A DNA stretch of 64,000 nt from Caldora sp965222765 (GTDB lineage: Bacteria; Cyanobacteriota; Cyanobacteriia; Cyanobacteriales; Coleofasciculaceae). Below, piece by piece: positions 34,723-43,646 of the stretch (positions are counted from its first letter, which is position 1; each line of letters begins with the position of its first letter). The stretch is taken from positions 124,001 to 188,000 of the forward strand of contig CBDCVG010000094.1 of assembly GCA_965222765.1 (NCBI GenBank), read 5' to 3'. The notes below the pieces were generated by a model that did no database searches, was not told where the DNA came from, and saw nothing but the letters and a program-made list of their open reading frames with translations. The position numbers and the translations under genes are program-made.

Positions 34723-34749
34723 AACCTAAAACCTAAAACCTAAAACCTA
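34717..34749. repeat. Heptamer array (ACCTAAA)
   Basis: Four to five direct copies of acctaaa, overlapping the end of the truncated XRE gene (stop in the array) and abutting the stop of the convergent gene. Confidence 0.85.
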
Positions 34750-34751
34750 GA

Positions 34752-35486
34752 TTAATTTCCTGATAAGAAGGGCACGCTGTTGCCTGCTGCGACAGTTACA
34801 GCAAAAGTAGCGTCGGGATTTCCATCCTCATGATTCAGGATCATTAAAAAAGAACCAGGTTTGACTCCATCCCAGAAAAGTTCATGCCATTCCTCGGGCA
34901 TAGAATCTGCTAATTTTTGGCTTTCAAAATAAACTAAATAAACATTTTCTCTAGCTGATAGTTCTTTAACCTTTACTGAATCATCTGGAATAAAGGACAT
35001 CACTAGTGACAAAGCTTCATTTTTGCTGCGTTTGCTTTTGTTTGTTTGTTCAAATAAAAGTGAAATATAATAAGCTACGCCGTGATCATAGGCAACATTA
35101 ATATAATCATTTTTGTATCTACCAGATTTATCATCACCTGAGTTAAAACCGTGGACACTTTCAAAATTGGCTCGAAGATCTCCCAATCCTGCTTTATTTC
35201 TACTAATAGGTTTAGATTCTTCAGGAGATACTGATACTTGAATGGCTTTCCCTATTGTTACTTCTGAAGATGGTGGCGAAGAGGCAATAGAAGAAGGCTC
35301 TGGGGATGTCTGTTTAGTTATTGGGAACACTGGGAAGAGATAACCCACAAGCACAAACATCAATATTGAGGAGAGATAACCCACAACTCCCATCAATAGC
35401 ATAGGAGGTAGATAACCTATAAGCCTCATAAAGAATATGCTGGAAGATACAAGAATAAATTTTTTAGGACGTCGTACTTTGAGCAT
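34752..35486 (-). CDS. Hypothetical protein with repeated N-terminal membrane motif
   Basis: A 244-residue protein I do not recognise. The N-terminus has a hydrophobic region built from three similar units (IGYLPPMLLM, VGYLSSILMF, VGYLFPVFPI) that could form one or two membrane spans. A Pro/Ser-rich linker and a soluble C-terminal domain follow (~residues 95-244), with DYINVAYDHGVAYYISLLF and VYLVYFESQKLADSM. The membrane-linker-domain order suggests an anchored extracytoplasmic protein. The function is unknown. Confidence 0.55.
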   Translation of the reverse strand: MLKVRRPKKFILVSSSIFFMRLIGYLPPMLLMGVVGYLSSILMFVLVGYLFPVFPITKQTSPEPSSIASSPPSSEVTIGKAIQVSVSPEESKPISRNKAGLGDLRANFESVHGFNSGDDKSGRYKNDYINVAYDHGVAYYISLLFEQTNKSKRSKNEALSLVMSFIPDDSVKVKELSARENVYLVYFESQKLADSMPEEWHELFWDGVKPGSFLMILNHEDGNPDATFAVTVAAGNSVPFLSGN

Positions 35487-35642
35487 CAGTTACTTATTAC
35501 GTTGACTACTAATTCACATTTCTATTGACAAACTACCAATCCGTATAGTTAGACATTTCTTCTCAAAGATGAGATAAATTAGCCATAAGATATTGACTTT
35601 TTTTATTTTGCGTGGTAAACAATTAATCGAATCCCTATAAGC

Positions 35643-35676
35643 ATTCTTAATTCTTAATTCTTAATTCTTAATTCCG
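35643..35676. repeat. Heptamer array (ATTCTTA) with shared flank
   Basis: Four copies of attctta followed by ccgcgcagcggtactag, nearly the same flank as the array at 17857-17884. The repeated unit therefore extends beyond the heptamers. Confidence 0.8.
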
Positions 35677-35746
35677 CGCAGCGGTACTAGGAGCTGTAAC
35701 ATGAGAGCAAGTCGTAAGTTAATTCGTCCTAAGGAAATTTTGAGCC

Positions 35747-35986
35747 ATGACGAAACTACTCAAAGAAGCGATCGCAGCAGTTTCTGAATTGCCAGAACTA
35801 GACCAAGATGCGATCGCTAAAATGATTTTGGAAGAACTAGCGTCTGAAACGCGCTGGTACGAAACGTTTTCTATGTCGGAGCCTCAACTCGCTCCACTAG
35901 AGGAGAAAGCCTTATTGGAATTAAATCAAGAATTAATTAAGGAAGCTCTAATATCATGTCGTCTAGACTCATGCAGTAAACCCTAA
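35747..35986 (+). CDS. Putative antitoxin-like small protein, orphan
   Basis: A 79-residue acidic protein. Its first ~60 residues (MTKLLKEAIAAVSELPELDQ, IAKMILEELASETRWYETFS, EEKALLEL) resemble small RelB/ParD-style antitoxins common in cyanobacteria. The C-terminus differs from the usual short tail. No toxin gene follows: the next gene is convergent, ending four bases away. It is perhaps an orphan or decayed module. Confidence 0.5.
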   Translation: MTKLLKEAIAAVSELPELDQDAIAKMILEELASETRWYETFSMSEPQLAPLEEKALLELNQELIKEALISCRLDSCSKP

Positions 35987-35989
35987 ATA

Positions 35990-36949
35990 TCAAGGCAATC
36001 CCCAGACTTTGATTGTCCTATCTCCACTACCACTAACCAGAGTCTGGCCTTTGGGACTGAAGTTAACAGAGACTACATCCCCTTCATGCTCCGAGAGAGT
36101 GCGTAAGAGTTCTCCTGTAGCTAAGTCCCAAAGATGGATCTTTCTGTAACTGCCACTAGCTAAAATCTGTCCATCGGGGCTGTAGGCAAGGGATAATATC
36201 TCACCGGCAAGTCCCGGTAGGGTATAGATAAGTTCCCCTGTACTTAGATCCCAAAGTTTGATGGTTTTGCCACTACTACTAGCGAGCAACTGCCCATTGG
36301 GACTAATGGCAACTGTCACCACTAACTCTGAATGTCCAGAGAAGGTGTAGAGTAATTCCCTGTTTTCGAGATGCCATACTTTGATTTTTGTGCCTCCACA
36401 GCTAACCAAAGTTTCTCCGTCGGGGGAAAATGCGATCGCTGCGACTCCTCCTGGATGAGCCATAAATCTACTGGGAGTAGTCTTTGTGAATAGTTGCCGT
36501 AGTGTGATGAATTCTTCCCAACCAGCACTGGCTAAGGTTTGTCCATCAGGACTAAATGCGATCGAAAAAACTGGAGCAGCATGTCCGGTGACGGTGCGTA
36601 GCCATTGTCCAGAACGTAGATGCCACAGCCGGATGGTTTGGTCTTGACTACTACTAGCAAGCAGCTTACCATCAGGACTAATTGCTAGGTCGGAAACAGC
36701 ATCATTATGACTTGTGAGTAGGTGCAGGAATTGACCTGTTGGCAAATGCCACAAGCGGATAGTTTTGTCTCGACTGCCACTAGCGAGAGTCTCTCCATCT
36801 GGGCTAATGGCAAGGGAGGTAACCCCCTCACTATGACTAGTGAGTTGATAACGACATTGTAATAAATGCCAATCCACCTTTGGCTTTACCACCGGGGATT
36901 CAGATGTTGATGGTTCCGTCGTTGCTGATTCCCCCATAATGGTTTCCAA
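35990..36949 (-). CDS. WD40-repeat protein partnered with an Hsp70-like gene
   Basis: A 319-residue protein consisting of a short N-terminal segment and seven WD40 repeats, each with the pattern H..V..LAISPDG..LASGS.D.TIRLW. That is enough for one complete seven-bladed propeller. It has no catalytic domain, signal or membrane segment. It lies 26 bp downstream of the Hsp70-like gene on the same strand and is probably co-transcribed. The propeller could be a substrate or scaffold adaptor for the chaperone; that is inference. Confidence 0.9.
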   Translation of the reverse strand: METIMGESATTEPSTSESPVVKPKVDWHLLQCRYQLTSHSEGVTSLAISPDGETLASGSRDKTIRLWHLPTGQFLHLLTSHNDAVSDLAISPDGKLLASSSQDQTIRLWHLRSGQWLRTVTGHAAPVFSIAFSPDGQTLASAGWEEFITLRQLFTKTTPSRFMAHPGGVAAIAFSPDGETLVSCGGTKIKVWHLENRELLYTFSGHSELVVTVAISPNGQLLASSSGKTIKLWDLSTGELIYTLPGLAGEILSLAYSPDGQILASGSYRKIHLWDLATGELLRTLSEHEGDVVSVNFSPKGQTLVSGSGDRTIKVWGLP

Positions 36950-36975
36950 CCGCTTCTTGGCTCCTGCGAGTCCTC

Positions 36976-38586
36976 CTAAAATGGCACCTTCAGGATGGGC
37001 TGAACTGGGCTTTCAGTAGGTTGGTGAGGATTGGCTCTCATTGCTCTTTGTTGTAGCAATACCTGTTGGGTGAGCAAATCTTTTACTGTTAAAAGTAAGA
37101 CCCGTTGAGCATTAATCTCACAACTAAGCTGAATACGATCTACTCCAGTTTCACTTGTAGGAGTAAGGGGGATAACACAAGCTTGCTGCGACTCTAGCTC
37201 CAAAAGCCGAAATTCGGTGGTTTGAGGAAGCTGGTTGCTGGTTATTGCCCCTTGCTCATTGTAAGTAATTTCTACAGATGCCTGCTCTCTAAGTTCTCCA
37301 ATCTGGAGTCGCATCTTCCTTTGTTCATTACTAATGACTTGCAGATTGAGAGTTTTTGGCCTTTGGCTGGGGTAACGGCTACCCTTCTCAAACAGAGGGA
37401 AATAGATAGTTGTCTCGGCTTTAGCATCCCACAAACGGATAGCATAACTGTGCTGCAGATAATCATCAATTCCAACTATTTCCCCCACAGCCAAGGCTCC
37501 CTGAGCAACGGCTTCCAAGGGCTGGTTGAGGGATACACGCTCTTGTCCAAATTGGGAAATCATTAGCTGTTGCACGGCAGGAATCTGACAACTCCCCCCT
37601 ACCAACAAAACCTGCTCAATTTCTTCTTGGCTAATACCTTTATTGAGAGCAAGTGTGAGTACTTCTTCTAAAGCTTGCTGTAGTTGGGGAAGTAACTGAT
37701 GGTAGCTCAAAATCTGCTCCAATTCTGTCCGAGTTAACTGCAATTGGTGAGATCTGCTTGTTTTAGTATCGCTCCAAGTAGCAATTGCCTCAGTGCTAGT
37801 GGAGAGTTGGATTTTAACTTGTTCTGCTGCCTGCAAAAGATTCTGCCAGCTCTTCTTAGTCAGTTCTCTCCTTGAGGAACCAATTGTTTGTAAGTGCTGT
37901 TGAGCAATCCAAGTATCAATATCGATTCCTCCCACATAGGCATCTGCTTTTGCTAGGACTTCTGCCTGCAAAACCTTTTGACCTTTACTAGGAGCTGCTG
38001 TCTTAACTAAACTCAAATCCAAAGTACCACCACCAAAATCCACCACCAATACCACTGCTCCTGGCTTGCTTACCCCATAGCCAAAAGCTGCGGCTGTGGA
38101 CTCATCCACAATCTGAACTACAGGAAGATTGAGCTTCTGTTTCAAATCTATTAACCAATTCAGGTAGCGGTTAAAGGCTCCCACTGGCACGGTAAAAATT
38201 ACCCGATTTGGTTGCAGTTCTTGAGCAATTACTTGTTGCCAAATCTGCTGGAGAAAAACTTCTGTGATTGATTCAGGACTATAAGTTGTACCATCAATCT
38301 GGCGATCCGGTGAGCGGTAGTCAGCTGCTAATTCTCGCTTAAAGGCACTAAAAAGTCGCTCTGCCTGCTCAATTCCCAACTGCTCCACTCGCACTGGTTC
38401 ACCGATAATGAACTGCTCAGCTCCCTGGACAAATACCAGACTCGGCACTACATTAGCGATACCCTGGGTAGTCTCGAAACAACGTGAGATGGGCTTGATG
38501 TTCAGTGTCCTTGGGGTTTGAGTTGTATGATCCAAGGTACAGACAATTGTGTTACTGGTTCCGAAATCAATGGCAACAGTATTCAC
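36976..38586 (-). CDS. Hsp70-family (DnaK-like) ATPase
   Basis: A 536-residue Hsp70-like protein. The actin-type ATPase domain fills residues ~1-370 with phosphate-1 AIDFGTSNTIV, phosphate-2 VVDFGGGTLDLSLV and adenosine motif VLLVGGSCQIPAVQQ. A beta-rich substrate-domain-like region follows (KTLNLQVISNEQRKMRLQIG, RIQLSCEINAQRVLLLTV). The helical lid of DnaK is missing and the protein is ~100 residues shorter than DnaK. It belongs to the non-canonical Hsp70 proteins common in cyanobacteria. It is first in an operon with the WD40 gene. Confidence 0.9.
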   Translation of the reverse strand: MNTVAIDFGTSNTIVCTLDHTTQTPRTLNIKPISRCFETTQGIANVVPSLVFVQGAEQFIIGEPVRVEQLGIEQAERLFSAFKRELAADYRSPDRQIDGTTYSPESITEVFLQQIWQQVIAQELQPNRVIFTVPVGAFNRYLNWLIDLKQKLNLPVVQIVDESTAAAFGYGVSKPGAVVLVVDFGGGTLDLSLVKTAAPSKGQKVLQAEVLAKADAYVGGIDIDTWIAQQHLQTIGSSRRELTKKSWQNLLQAAEQVKIQLSTSTEAIATWSDTKTSRSHQLQLTRTELEQILSYHQLLPQLQQALEEVLTLALNKGISQEEIEQVLLVGGSCQIPAVQQLMISQFGQERVSLNQPLEAVAQGALAVGEIVGIDDYLQHSYAIRLWDAKAETTIYFPLFEKGSRYPSQRPKTLNLQVISNEQRKMRLQIGELREQASVEITYNEQGAITSNQLPQTTEFRLLELESQQACVIPLTPTSETGVDRIQLSCEINAQRVLLLTVKDLLTQQVLLQQRAMRANPHQPTESPVQPILKVPF

Positions 38587-38699
38587 TTAATTTCTCCTGG
38601 GAAGGTGATTTTCATCCTTAAAAGCCCTGGTTTGACATCTAAGTCATGGACAGATTGTCAACTCTAGAAGATTATAGGATATGATACCCAGCCAGAACT

Positions 38700-39647
38700 A
38701 TGCGAGAATTTTATCCCCCCATCCAACCCTACAACCAAGGAAACTTAAAGGTTTCTGAGCTTCACACTATTTACTTTGAAGAATCTGGGTTACCTCAAGG
38801 AAAGCCTGTTGTTGTACTGCATGGGGGACCTGGAGGAGGAAGCCAACCTTCCTATCGCCAATACTTCAACCCGGAAAAATGGCGAATTGTCATGTTTGAT
38901 CAACGGGGTTGTGGTAAAAGTACTCCTCATGCCGAACTCGAACAGAATACCACCTGGGACTTAGTCAGTGATATCGAAAAATTGCGATCGCATCTGGGTA
39001 TCGAGCAGTGGTTTGTTTTTGGCGGTAGTTGGGGTTCTACCCTATCCTTAGCTTACAGTCAAACTCATCCTGAATGCTGTCTGGGATTAATCCTAAGAGG
39101 TATTTTTATGCTCAGGCAAAAGGAAGTACGCTGGTTTTATCAAGAAGGAACTAGTTATATCTTCCCTGATGCTTGGGAAGAATATCTCAAGCCGATTCCC
39201 CTAGAAGAACGCCATGATTTAATTAAGGCTTACTACCAGCGCTTGACTAGTCCTGATAGCCAAACTCGTTTGGAAGCTGCTCGTGCTTGGTCTGTTTGGG
39301 AAGCAAGTACTAGTAAACTCTTACAAGATAAGAACCTGATGCAAAGGTTTGGTGATAGCTACTTTGCTGCCGCTTTTGCCAGAATTGAATGCCATTATTT
39401 CATCAACAAAGGCTTTTTTGACTCAGAAGACCAGCTGCTGCAAAATATCAACCGCATTCGTCATCTTCCTGGTGTAATTGTTCAGGGACGGTACGACGTA
39501 GTTTGTCCGATGGTATCAGCTTGGGAGTTGCATCGCGCTTGGCCAGAGGCAGAGTTGCTTGTTATTCCCGATGCTGGACATTCGATGTCAGAACCAGGTA
39601 TTCGCAGTGCTTTAATTGAGGCAACGGATAAGTTTGCTGGTTCTTAA
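38700..39647 (+). CDS. pip: Prolyl aminopeptidase (proline iminopeptidase)
   Basis: A 315-residue alpha/beta hydrolase of peptidase family S33 that removes N-terminal proline from peptides. It has HGGPGGGSQPSYRQYF (oxyanion region), MFDQRGCGKSTPHAELEQNT, the nucleophile elbow GGSWGSTLSLAY, the Asp region VIVQGRYDVVCP and the His motif IPDAGHSMSEPG. The length is standard and the protein is cytosolic. Divergent from the Hsp70-like gene with ~113 bp between. Confidence 0.93.
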   Translation: MREFYPPIQPYNQGNLKVSELHTIYFEESGLPQGKPVVVLHGGPGGGSQPSYRQYFNPEKWRIVMFDQRGCGKSTPHAELEQNTTWDLVSDIEKLRSHLGIEQWFVFGGSWGSTLSLAYSQTHPECCLGLILRGIFMLRQKEVRWFYQEGTSYIFPDAWEEYLKPIPLEERHDLIKAYYQRLTSPDSQTRLEAARAWSVWEASTSKLLQDKNLMQRFGDSYFAAAFARIECHYFINKGFFDSEDQLLQNINRIRHLPGVIVQGRYDVVCPMVSAWELHRAWPEAELLVIPDAGHSMSEPGIRSALIEATDKFAGS

Positions 39648-40166
39648 TTAATTGTTGAATTCTCCTTAAATGAACACTCAACTTGAATCTTAAGGTTACT
39701 CTTAGCAGTACCTTTAGTGACATAGGGAATACCTGTTTCTCCGCCAATTTATACGCCAAATTCTAGAACTACTTTGTCAACATTAGCGATCGCAACTTTT
39801 CTGAAAGTAGCGAGGCTGTAGTGGTGCGACACGCCTAAAACTGTAGGTTGGGTGGAACGAAGTGAAACCCAACATTCGTGTTACTGGCGTTGGGTTACGC
39901 TATCGCTTCACCCAACCTTACTTATTCCAGCATTTTAGCTGTGTCACGCGCAGTAGAAGAATTAGCAGCCTTAGCAATTGCCCAGGCAATTGTTCAGGCA
40001 CACCAAGGTAGCCTGACACTTGCGAGTGTATTGGGTCAAGGTAGCATCTTGACCATTAAATTACGTCTAGAAGGTCATTAGCAATGCAACAAGGAATAGG
40101 GAATAGGTAAGGATCCACCTATAATTCTTGGTAGTGAAATTTTTTCATGGAGACTGCCTTCTTGCA
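39648..40166. other. Intergenic region with a palindromic repeat and a kinase remnant
   Basis: Unique DNA is followed by a repeat with inverted ends gtaggttgggt (39843-39853) and acccaacctta (39910-39920), enclosing gaagtgaaacccaac and gttgggttacgctatcgc. This is a common cyanobacterial dispersed palindrome. The histidine-kinase remnant follows (separate entry). No intact gene. Confidence 0.6.
39942..40081 (+). pseudogene. C-terminal fragment of a histidine kinase
   Basis: The last ~35 residues of the frame (LAIAQAIVQAHQGSLTLASV, then GQGSILTIKL) match the end of a HATPase_c domain after the G2 box of sensor kinases. The Gly residues of the G2 box and everything before it are missing, and upstream sequence is a dispersed repeat. 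This is a remnant. Confidence 0.6.
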
Positions 40167-40373
40167 CTAGAGCTTAATATAGGCAATCGCCTGAAGCCAA
40201 ATAATCATTTGTTGCTCTTCCTGAGTACTCAGACAGATACAGTTTTGATCCTGCCAGCGTAGCTTACCGTTGAGCAAATCCCCAGTAAGTAGCTTGAGTT
40301 CTACCTCTTGTCCCTCTTTAATGAAGTTTTGAATTTGACGAACGCTGGGTAAACCGGTTTGTAATTCAGTCAT
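40167..40373 (-). CDS. hfq: Hfq-like RNA-binding protein
   Basis: A 68-residue cyanobacterial-type Hfq (Sm fold). It shows GLPSVRQIQNFIKEGQEVELKLLTG (Sm1 region) and LRWQDQNCICLSTQEEQQMIIWLQAIAYI (Sm2 region). The ATG at 40373 gives the family N-terminus; ten extra in-frame codons upstream are not family-like. In Synechocystis this protein is needed for motility through interaction with a pilus component, with little sRNA binding known. It is divergent from dapF with 86 bp between, a neighbourhood I recall as conserved in cyanobacteria. Confidence 0.92.
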   Translation of the reverse strand: MTELQTGLPSVRQIQNFIKEGQEVELKLLTGDLLNGKLRWQDQNCICLSTQEEQQMIIWLQAIAYIKL

Positions 40374-40459
40374 AGTCAAATATTTAGGCAAAGGAGAATA
40401 CAACCAGAAAATCTTACTATTATTTGTGAGTGAGAGGTATTTTTTAGGCGGAGATATTT

Positions 40460-41302
40460 ATGGTGATCGAATTTACCAAGTACCATGGTTTGGGTAATGA
40501 TTTCATTCTGATTGATAATCGTGCTGATTCTGAACCAGTAGTCACACCCGAGCAAGCAATTCAGCTGTGCGATCGCCATTTTGGTATCGGTGGTGATGGA
40601 GTCATCTTCGCTTTGCCGGGACAAGATGGTACTGACTATACCATGCGGATTTACAATTCCGATGGTTCAGAGGCACAGATGTGTGGCAATGGTATTCGCT
40701 GTTTAGCAGACTTCTTGGCAAGTTTAGAGGGAGTAGATGCTAAGACAGAATATCGCATTCATACTTTGGCTGGTGTAATTACCCCCAAACGGGAAGCTAA
40801 CGGTAGGATTAAGGTTGATATGGGAATACCTTTGCTAGAAGCTGGACAAGTTCCCACAACTTTAGCTGAGGCTGACCAAAAAGTTGTCAATATTCCTATT
40901 GAAGTAGCAGAGAAATCCTGGGAGGTTACTTGTGTGGGTATGGGTAATCCTCACTGTATTACCTTTGTTGAAGATGTTGCTGCCATTCCCCTAGAAGCGA
41001 TTGGTCCGCAATTTGAGCATCACCCAACTTTCCCCCAAAAGACGAATACAGAATTTATTCAAGTAGTGCGTCCAGACTATCTGAAAATGCGGGTGTGGGA
41101 ACGTGGTGCTGGACTAACTTTGGCTTGTGGTACAGGTGCTTGTGCTTCAGTTGTAGCTGGTGTATTGGCTCAAAAATGCGATCGCACTGCTACTGTAGAA
41201 CTCCCTGGTGGTTGTCTAGAAATTGAATGGTCCGAATTAGATCAGCGTCTGTATATGACTGGACCAGCTGAGCGCGTATTTACAGGTCGATGGGAAGGAT
41301 AA
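40460..41302 (+). CDS. dapF: Diaminopimelate epimerase
   Basis: A 280-residue enzyme converting LL- to meso-diaminopimelate for lysine and peptidoglycan synthesis. It has the N-terminal KYHGLGNDFILIDN, the first catalytic Cys in MCGNGIRC and the second Cys in LACGTGACAS. PHCITFVEDV and the end motif MTGPAERVFTG complete the family pattern. The start at 40460 has ggcggag ~8 bases upstream. Divergent from hfq; followed by a perfect 19-bp inverted repeat. Confidence 0.97.
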   Translation: MVIEFTKYHGLGNDFILIDNRADSEPVVTPEQAIQLCDRHFGIGGDGVIFALPGQDGTDYTMRIYNSDGSEAQMCGNGIRCLADFLASLEGVDAKTEYRIHTLAGVITPKREANGRIKVDMGIPLLEAGQVPTTLAEADQKVVNIPIEVAEKSWEVTCVGMGNPHCITFVEDVAAIPLEAIGPQFEHHPTFPQKTNTEFIQVVRPDYLKMRVWERGAGLTLACGTGACASVVAGVLAQKCDRTATVELPGGCLEIEWSELDQRLYMTGPAERVFTGRWEG

Positions 41303-41310
41303 CCTTGGTT

Positions 41311-41365
41311 TGTCAAGTGTCATTGGTCAAGTGTCCTTTGTACTAATGACCAATGACACTTGACA
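41311..41365. repeat. Perfect 19-bp inverted repeat after dapF
   Basis: tgtcaagtgtcattggtca (41311-41329) pairs exactly with 41347-41365 across a 17-base loop. It begins nine bases after the dapF stop, so it may end the dapF transcript, although no T-run follows. Confidence 0.75.
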
Positions 41366-41716
41366 ATGGATAGGAAATCCCAGCTAATGTGAGTCAAGAG
41401 TTGTGTACTCCTAACTAGTCTAAACTCAAGTAATTAACGCCAATATTTACAACTCAAGTACACAAAATTCCCTATACAATATCTAGAACTACACTTTAGA
41501 ACAGCTATAATCGCCAAGAAGTGTTATGGTATGGTACTTAACCCGTTGGGATCTAGGTTGGTAAATTAATCTTCTTTGAGTAGTTTTCCGGAAAGTTACA
41601 AATTGCTAAGGAAATACTTCTAGCTCAGACTGTATTTCAATCTCTATAGCCAAAAATCTAAGAAAATACCAGCTCTTCCTAACTTATTAACCTGATTGTT
41701 TTAAGTAGCTCAACCA
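41366..41716. other. Promoter region of the phosphatase gene
   Basis: Unique A/T-rich DNA with no reading frame. I see no repeat family here and no certain promoter box. Confidence 0.4.
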
Positions 41717-43195
41717 ATGTTCTCCACGCCTGATGCTATGACAGCAAGGCCATTTCCTCGCCAATCTCCAAGTTCAGATAACAGCAGCCTTGGTGCTGCT
41801 GACAGAACTCCTGTGGCTGCCCTTAAAGAACTAGTGGCACGCTTACACCGAGAACAACACAAGATTCAAAACTTGTTGAGTTCACTGGGGTTTGCCTTAC
41901 GCAGTTTCAACAATTTGAATCAGTTTTTGGAATTAATTCCTCTCATGGCAGCCCGCGTAACTGATGCTGACGGTGGTGCTTTAATCTTGTTGAACTCTAA
42001 CGGTCAGGTCAGGCTAGAACTGTTACATTGTCAGCAAGGTCAGGCTTGTCAGGATATTCGTCAGGCGATAGAAATGGCAACTCGTCAACTCACTACTATT
42101 GATGGAGATACTGATAGAGATACTGAAGCAACAACACCAACGCTACTATTTACTGACCTCCAAGAATCTCTTGATGAGCAGGTTAGCCACTACCTAGGAG
42201 CAGATGTTCAGTTATTTGGAGCGCCAATTCTGATCAAAAATGCCGAACGGGGTCGTTTATATATCTTTAGCCGTGATCCAGAATATAGCTGGACAGCAAC
42301 CCGACAAAGGTTAGTGCGATTGGTGGCAGATCAAACAGCAGTAGCGATCGCTAATGATGAGCTTACAGTTGAGCTACGTAAAAAAGAACGGTTGGATCGG
42401 GAGTTGGAAATTGGTGCTGATATCCAACTGCGTCTGCTACCGCGCCAATGCCCTGAAATTGAAGGGGTTGAGTTAGCAGCTATGTGTAAAACTGCTGATA
42501 GAGTTGGAGGCGACTATTACGATTTTATTCCGACCAACTATGATCAGCGAAGGGATACAAATAGTGACCCTAACGAAGCCAGCGATAGTCACAAAAACTC
42601 TGTACCTTGGAGCATTGTTATCGGCGATGTCATGGGTAAAGGAGTACCAGCTGGTTTGATTATGACTATGACTCGAGGGATGCTCCGTGCGGAAGTCCTC
42701 AATCGTCACTCACCGGCAAAAATTTTACAACACTTGAACCGGGTAATGTATGCTGACTTGGAAAATTCCCACAGGTTTGTCACCCTATTTTATTCCGAAT
42801 ACGACCCGGATACTAAGATTCTCTCTTATAGCAATGCAGCTCACAATCCACCTTTACTGTGGCAGGCGTCAACTCGTTCCCTCAAACCTCTGGATACTTT
42901 GGGAATGTTAATTGGTCTAGAGGTAGATTCTCAGTACGAAGAAGCTCAGGTGCAGCTAGCTCCAGGAGACACAATTATTTACTATACTGACGGGTTTACC
43001 GATGCCGCTAATCAAAATGGTGAGAGGTTTGATGAAGAACAGTTAGTACAAGCTTTCCGGTGGGCTTGTGAGCATTGTAGTGGTTCCCAAGAGGTTCTAG
43101 ATTACCTCTTTGAGCAAGTACAGCAGTTTATCGGCGCAACAAACCGTAATGGAGATGATATGACATTAGTTGTTATGCAGGTAAAAGGGAATTAA
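41717..43195 (+). CDS. GAF-containing PP2C/SpoIIE-type serine phosphatase
   Basis: A 492-residue regulator. The N-terminal ~50 residues are Ser/Pro-rich. Residues ~60-225 form a GAF-like domain (LNQFLELIPLMAARVTDADGGALILL, VADQTAVAIANDEL). A linker follows, with the RsbU-type sequence LEIGADIQLRLLPRQCPEIEG. The SpoIIE/PP2C domain (~240-490) has metal-binding DRVGGDYYDF, IGDVMGKGVPAGLIM, YYTDGFTDA and GDDMTLVV. Such proteins dephosphorylate anti-sigma-factor antagonists in partner-switching signalling. No anti-sigma or antagonist gene is adjacent. Confidence 0.92.
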   Translation: MFSTPDAMTARPFPRQSPSSDNSSLGAADRTPVAALKELVARLHREQHKIQNLLSSLGFALRSFNNLNQFLELIPLMAARVTDADGGALILLNSNGQVRLELLHCQQGQACQDIRQAIEMATRQLTTIDGDTDRDTEATTPTLLFTDLQESLDEQVSHYLGADVQLFGAPILIKNAERGRLYIFSRDPEYSWTATRQRLVRLVADQTAVAIANDELTVELRKKERLDRELEIGADIQLRLLPRQCPEIEGVELAAMCKTADRVGGDYYDFIPTNYDQRRDTNSDPNEASDSHKNSVPWSIVIGDVMGKGVPAGLIMTMTRGMLRAEVLNRHSPAKILQHLNRVMYADLENSHRFVTLFYSEYDPDTKILSYSNAAHNPPLLWQASTRSLKPLDTLGMLIGLEVDSQYEEAQVQLAPGDTIIYYTDGFTDAANQNGERFDEEQLVQAFRWACEHCSGSQEVLDYLFEQVQQFIGATNRNGDDMTLVVMQVKGN

Positions 43196-43226
43196 GAATT
43201 AAGAATTAAGAATTAAGAATTGAGAA
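43190..43226. repeat. Heptamer array (ATTAAGA) supplying the phosphatase stop codon
   Basis: Four copies of attaaga starting at the gene's last Asn codon; the taa stop of the phosphatase gene is the first repeat unit. Confidence 0.8.
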
Positions 43227-43337
43227 TGGGGAGTAGGCAACGGGGAACCAGAATCTATAGCTTCTGAACTTCTGAACTTCTGAACTCCTTTGGTAAAATT
43301 TTCCGAGTACACTATTTTTGATGAGGCAATAATCGGC

Positions 43338-43586
43338 ATGGTCTTAGAAATGCAAGTAATAACTCCCCTTTTGCACAGCGTTAGCTACTGCTATGACACT
43401 CTGGGAGTAGTAAGCTCTCACTTAAATCTTGATTGGCTGGTTTTGGCTCAAACCGTTGAGGATCCAGATCTTTTAGGTCAGATCCAAGATACATGGAACA
43501 ACTTTGTTAAATCTGGTCAAGTTTGGGCATTACTGATTGGGATAGTTATTGGTTACTTTTTTAGAAATTTCACTTCTTTTGGCTAA
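43338..43586 (+). CDS. Small protein with C-terminal membrane anchor
   Basis: 83 residues from the ATG at 43338; the frame extends to a TTG at 43290. The body LDWLVLAQTVEDPDLLGQIQ, then DTWNNFVKSGQVWALLIGIVIGYFF ends in one transmembrane helix and a short tail. The AQTVEDP...WNNFVKSGQVWAL pattern looks like a conserved cyanobacterial small-protein family that I cannot name. A tail-anchored membrane protein is the best description. 60 bp upstream of argH on the same strand. Confidence 0.6.
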   Translation: MVLEMQVITPLLHSVSYCYDTLGVVSSHLNLDWLVLAQTVEDPDLLGQIQDTWNNFVKSGQVWALLIGIVIGYFFRNFTSFG

Positions 43587-43646
43587 ATGGTTATTGGTCA
43601 TTTGTAATTACAAACAACAGGTAACAAATAACGAATAACAAATAAA

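Noticed and set aside
39878..40081. A complete small gene of 67 codons
   Set aside because: The first part lies in a dispersed palindromic repeat and the last ~35 residues are only the tail of a histidine kinase; treated as a remnant.
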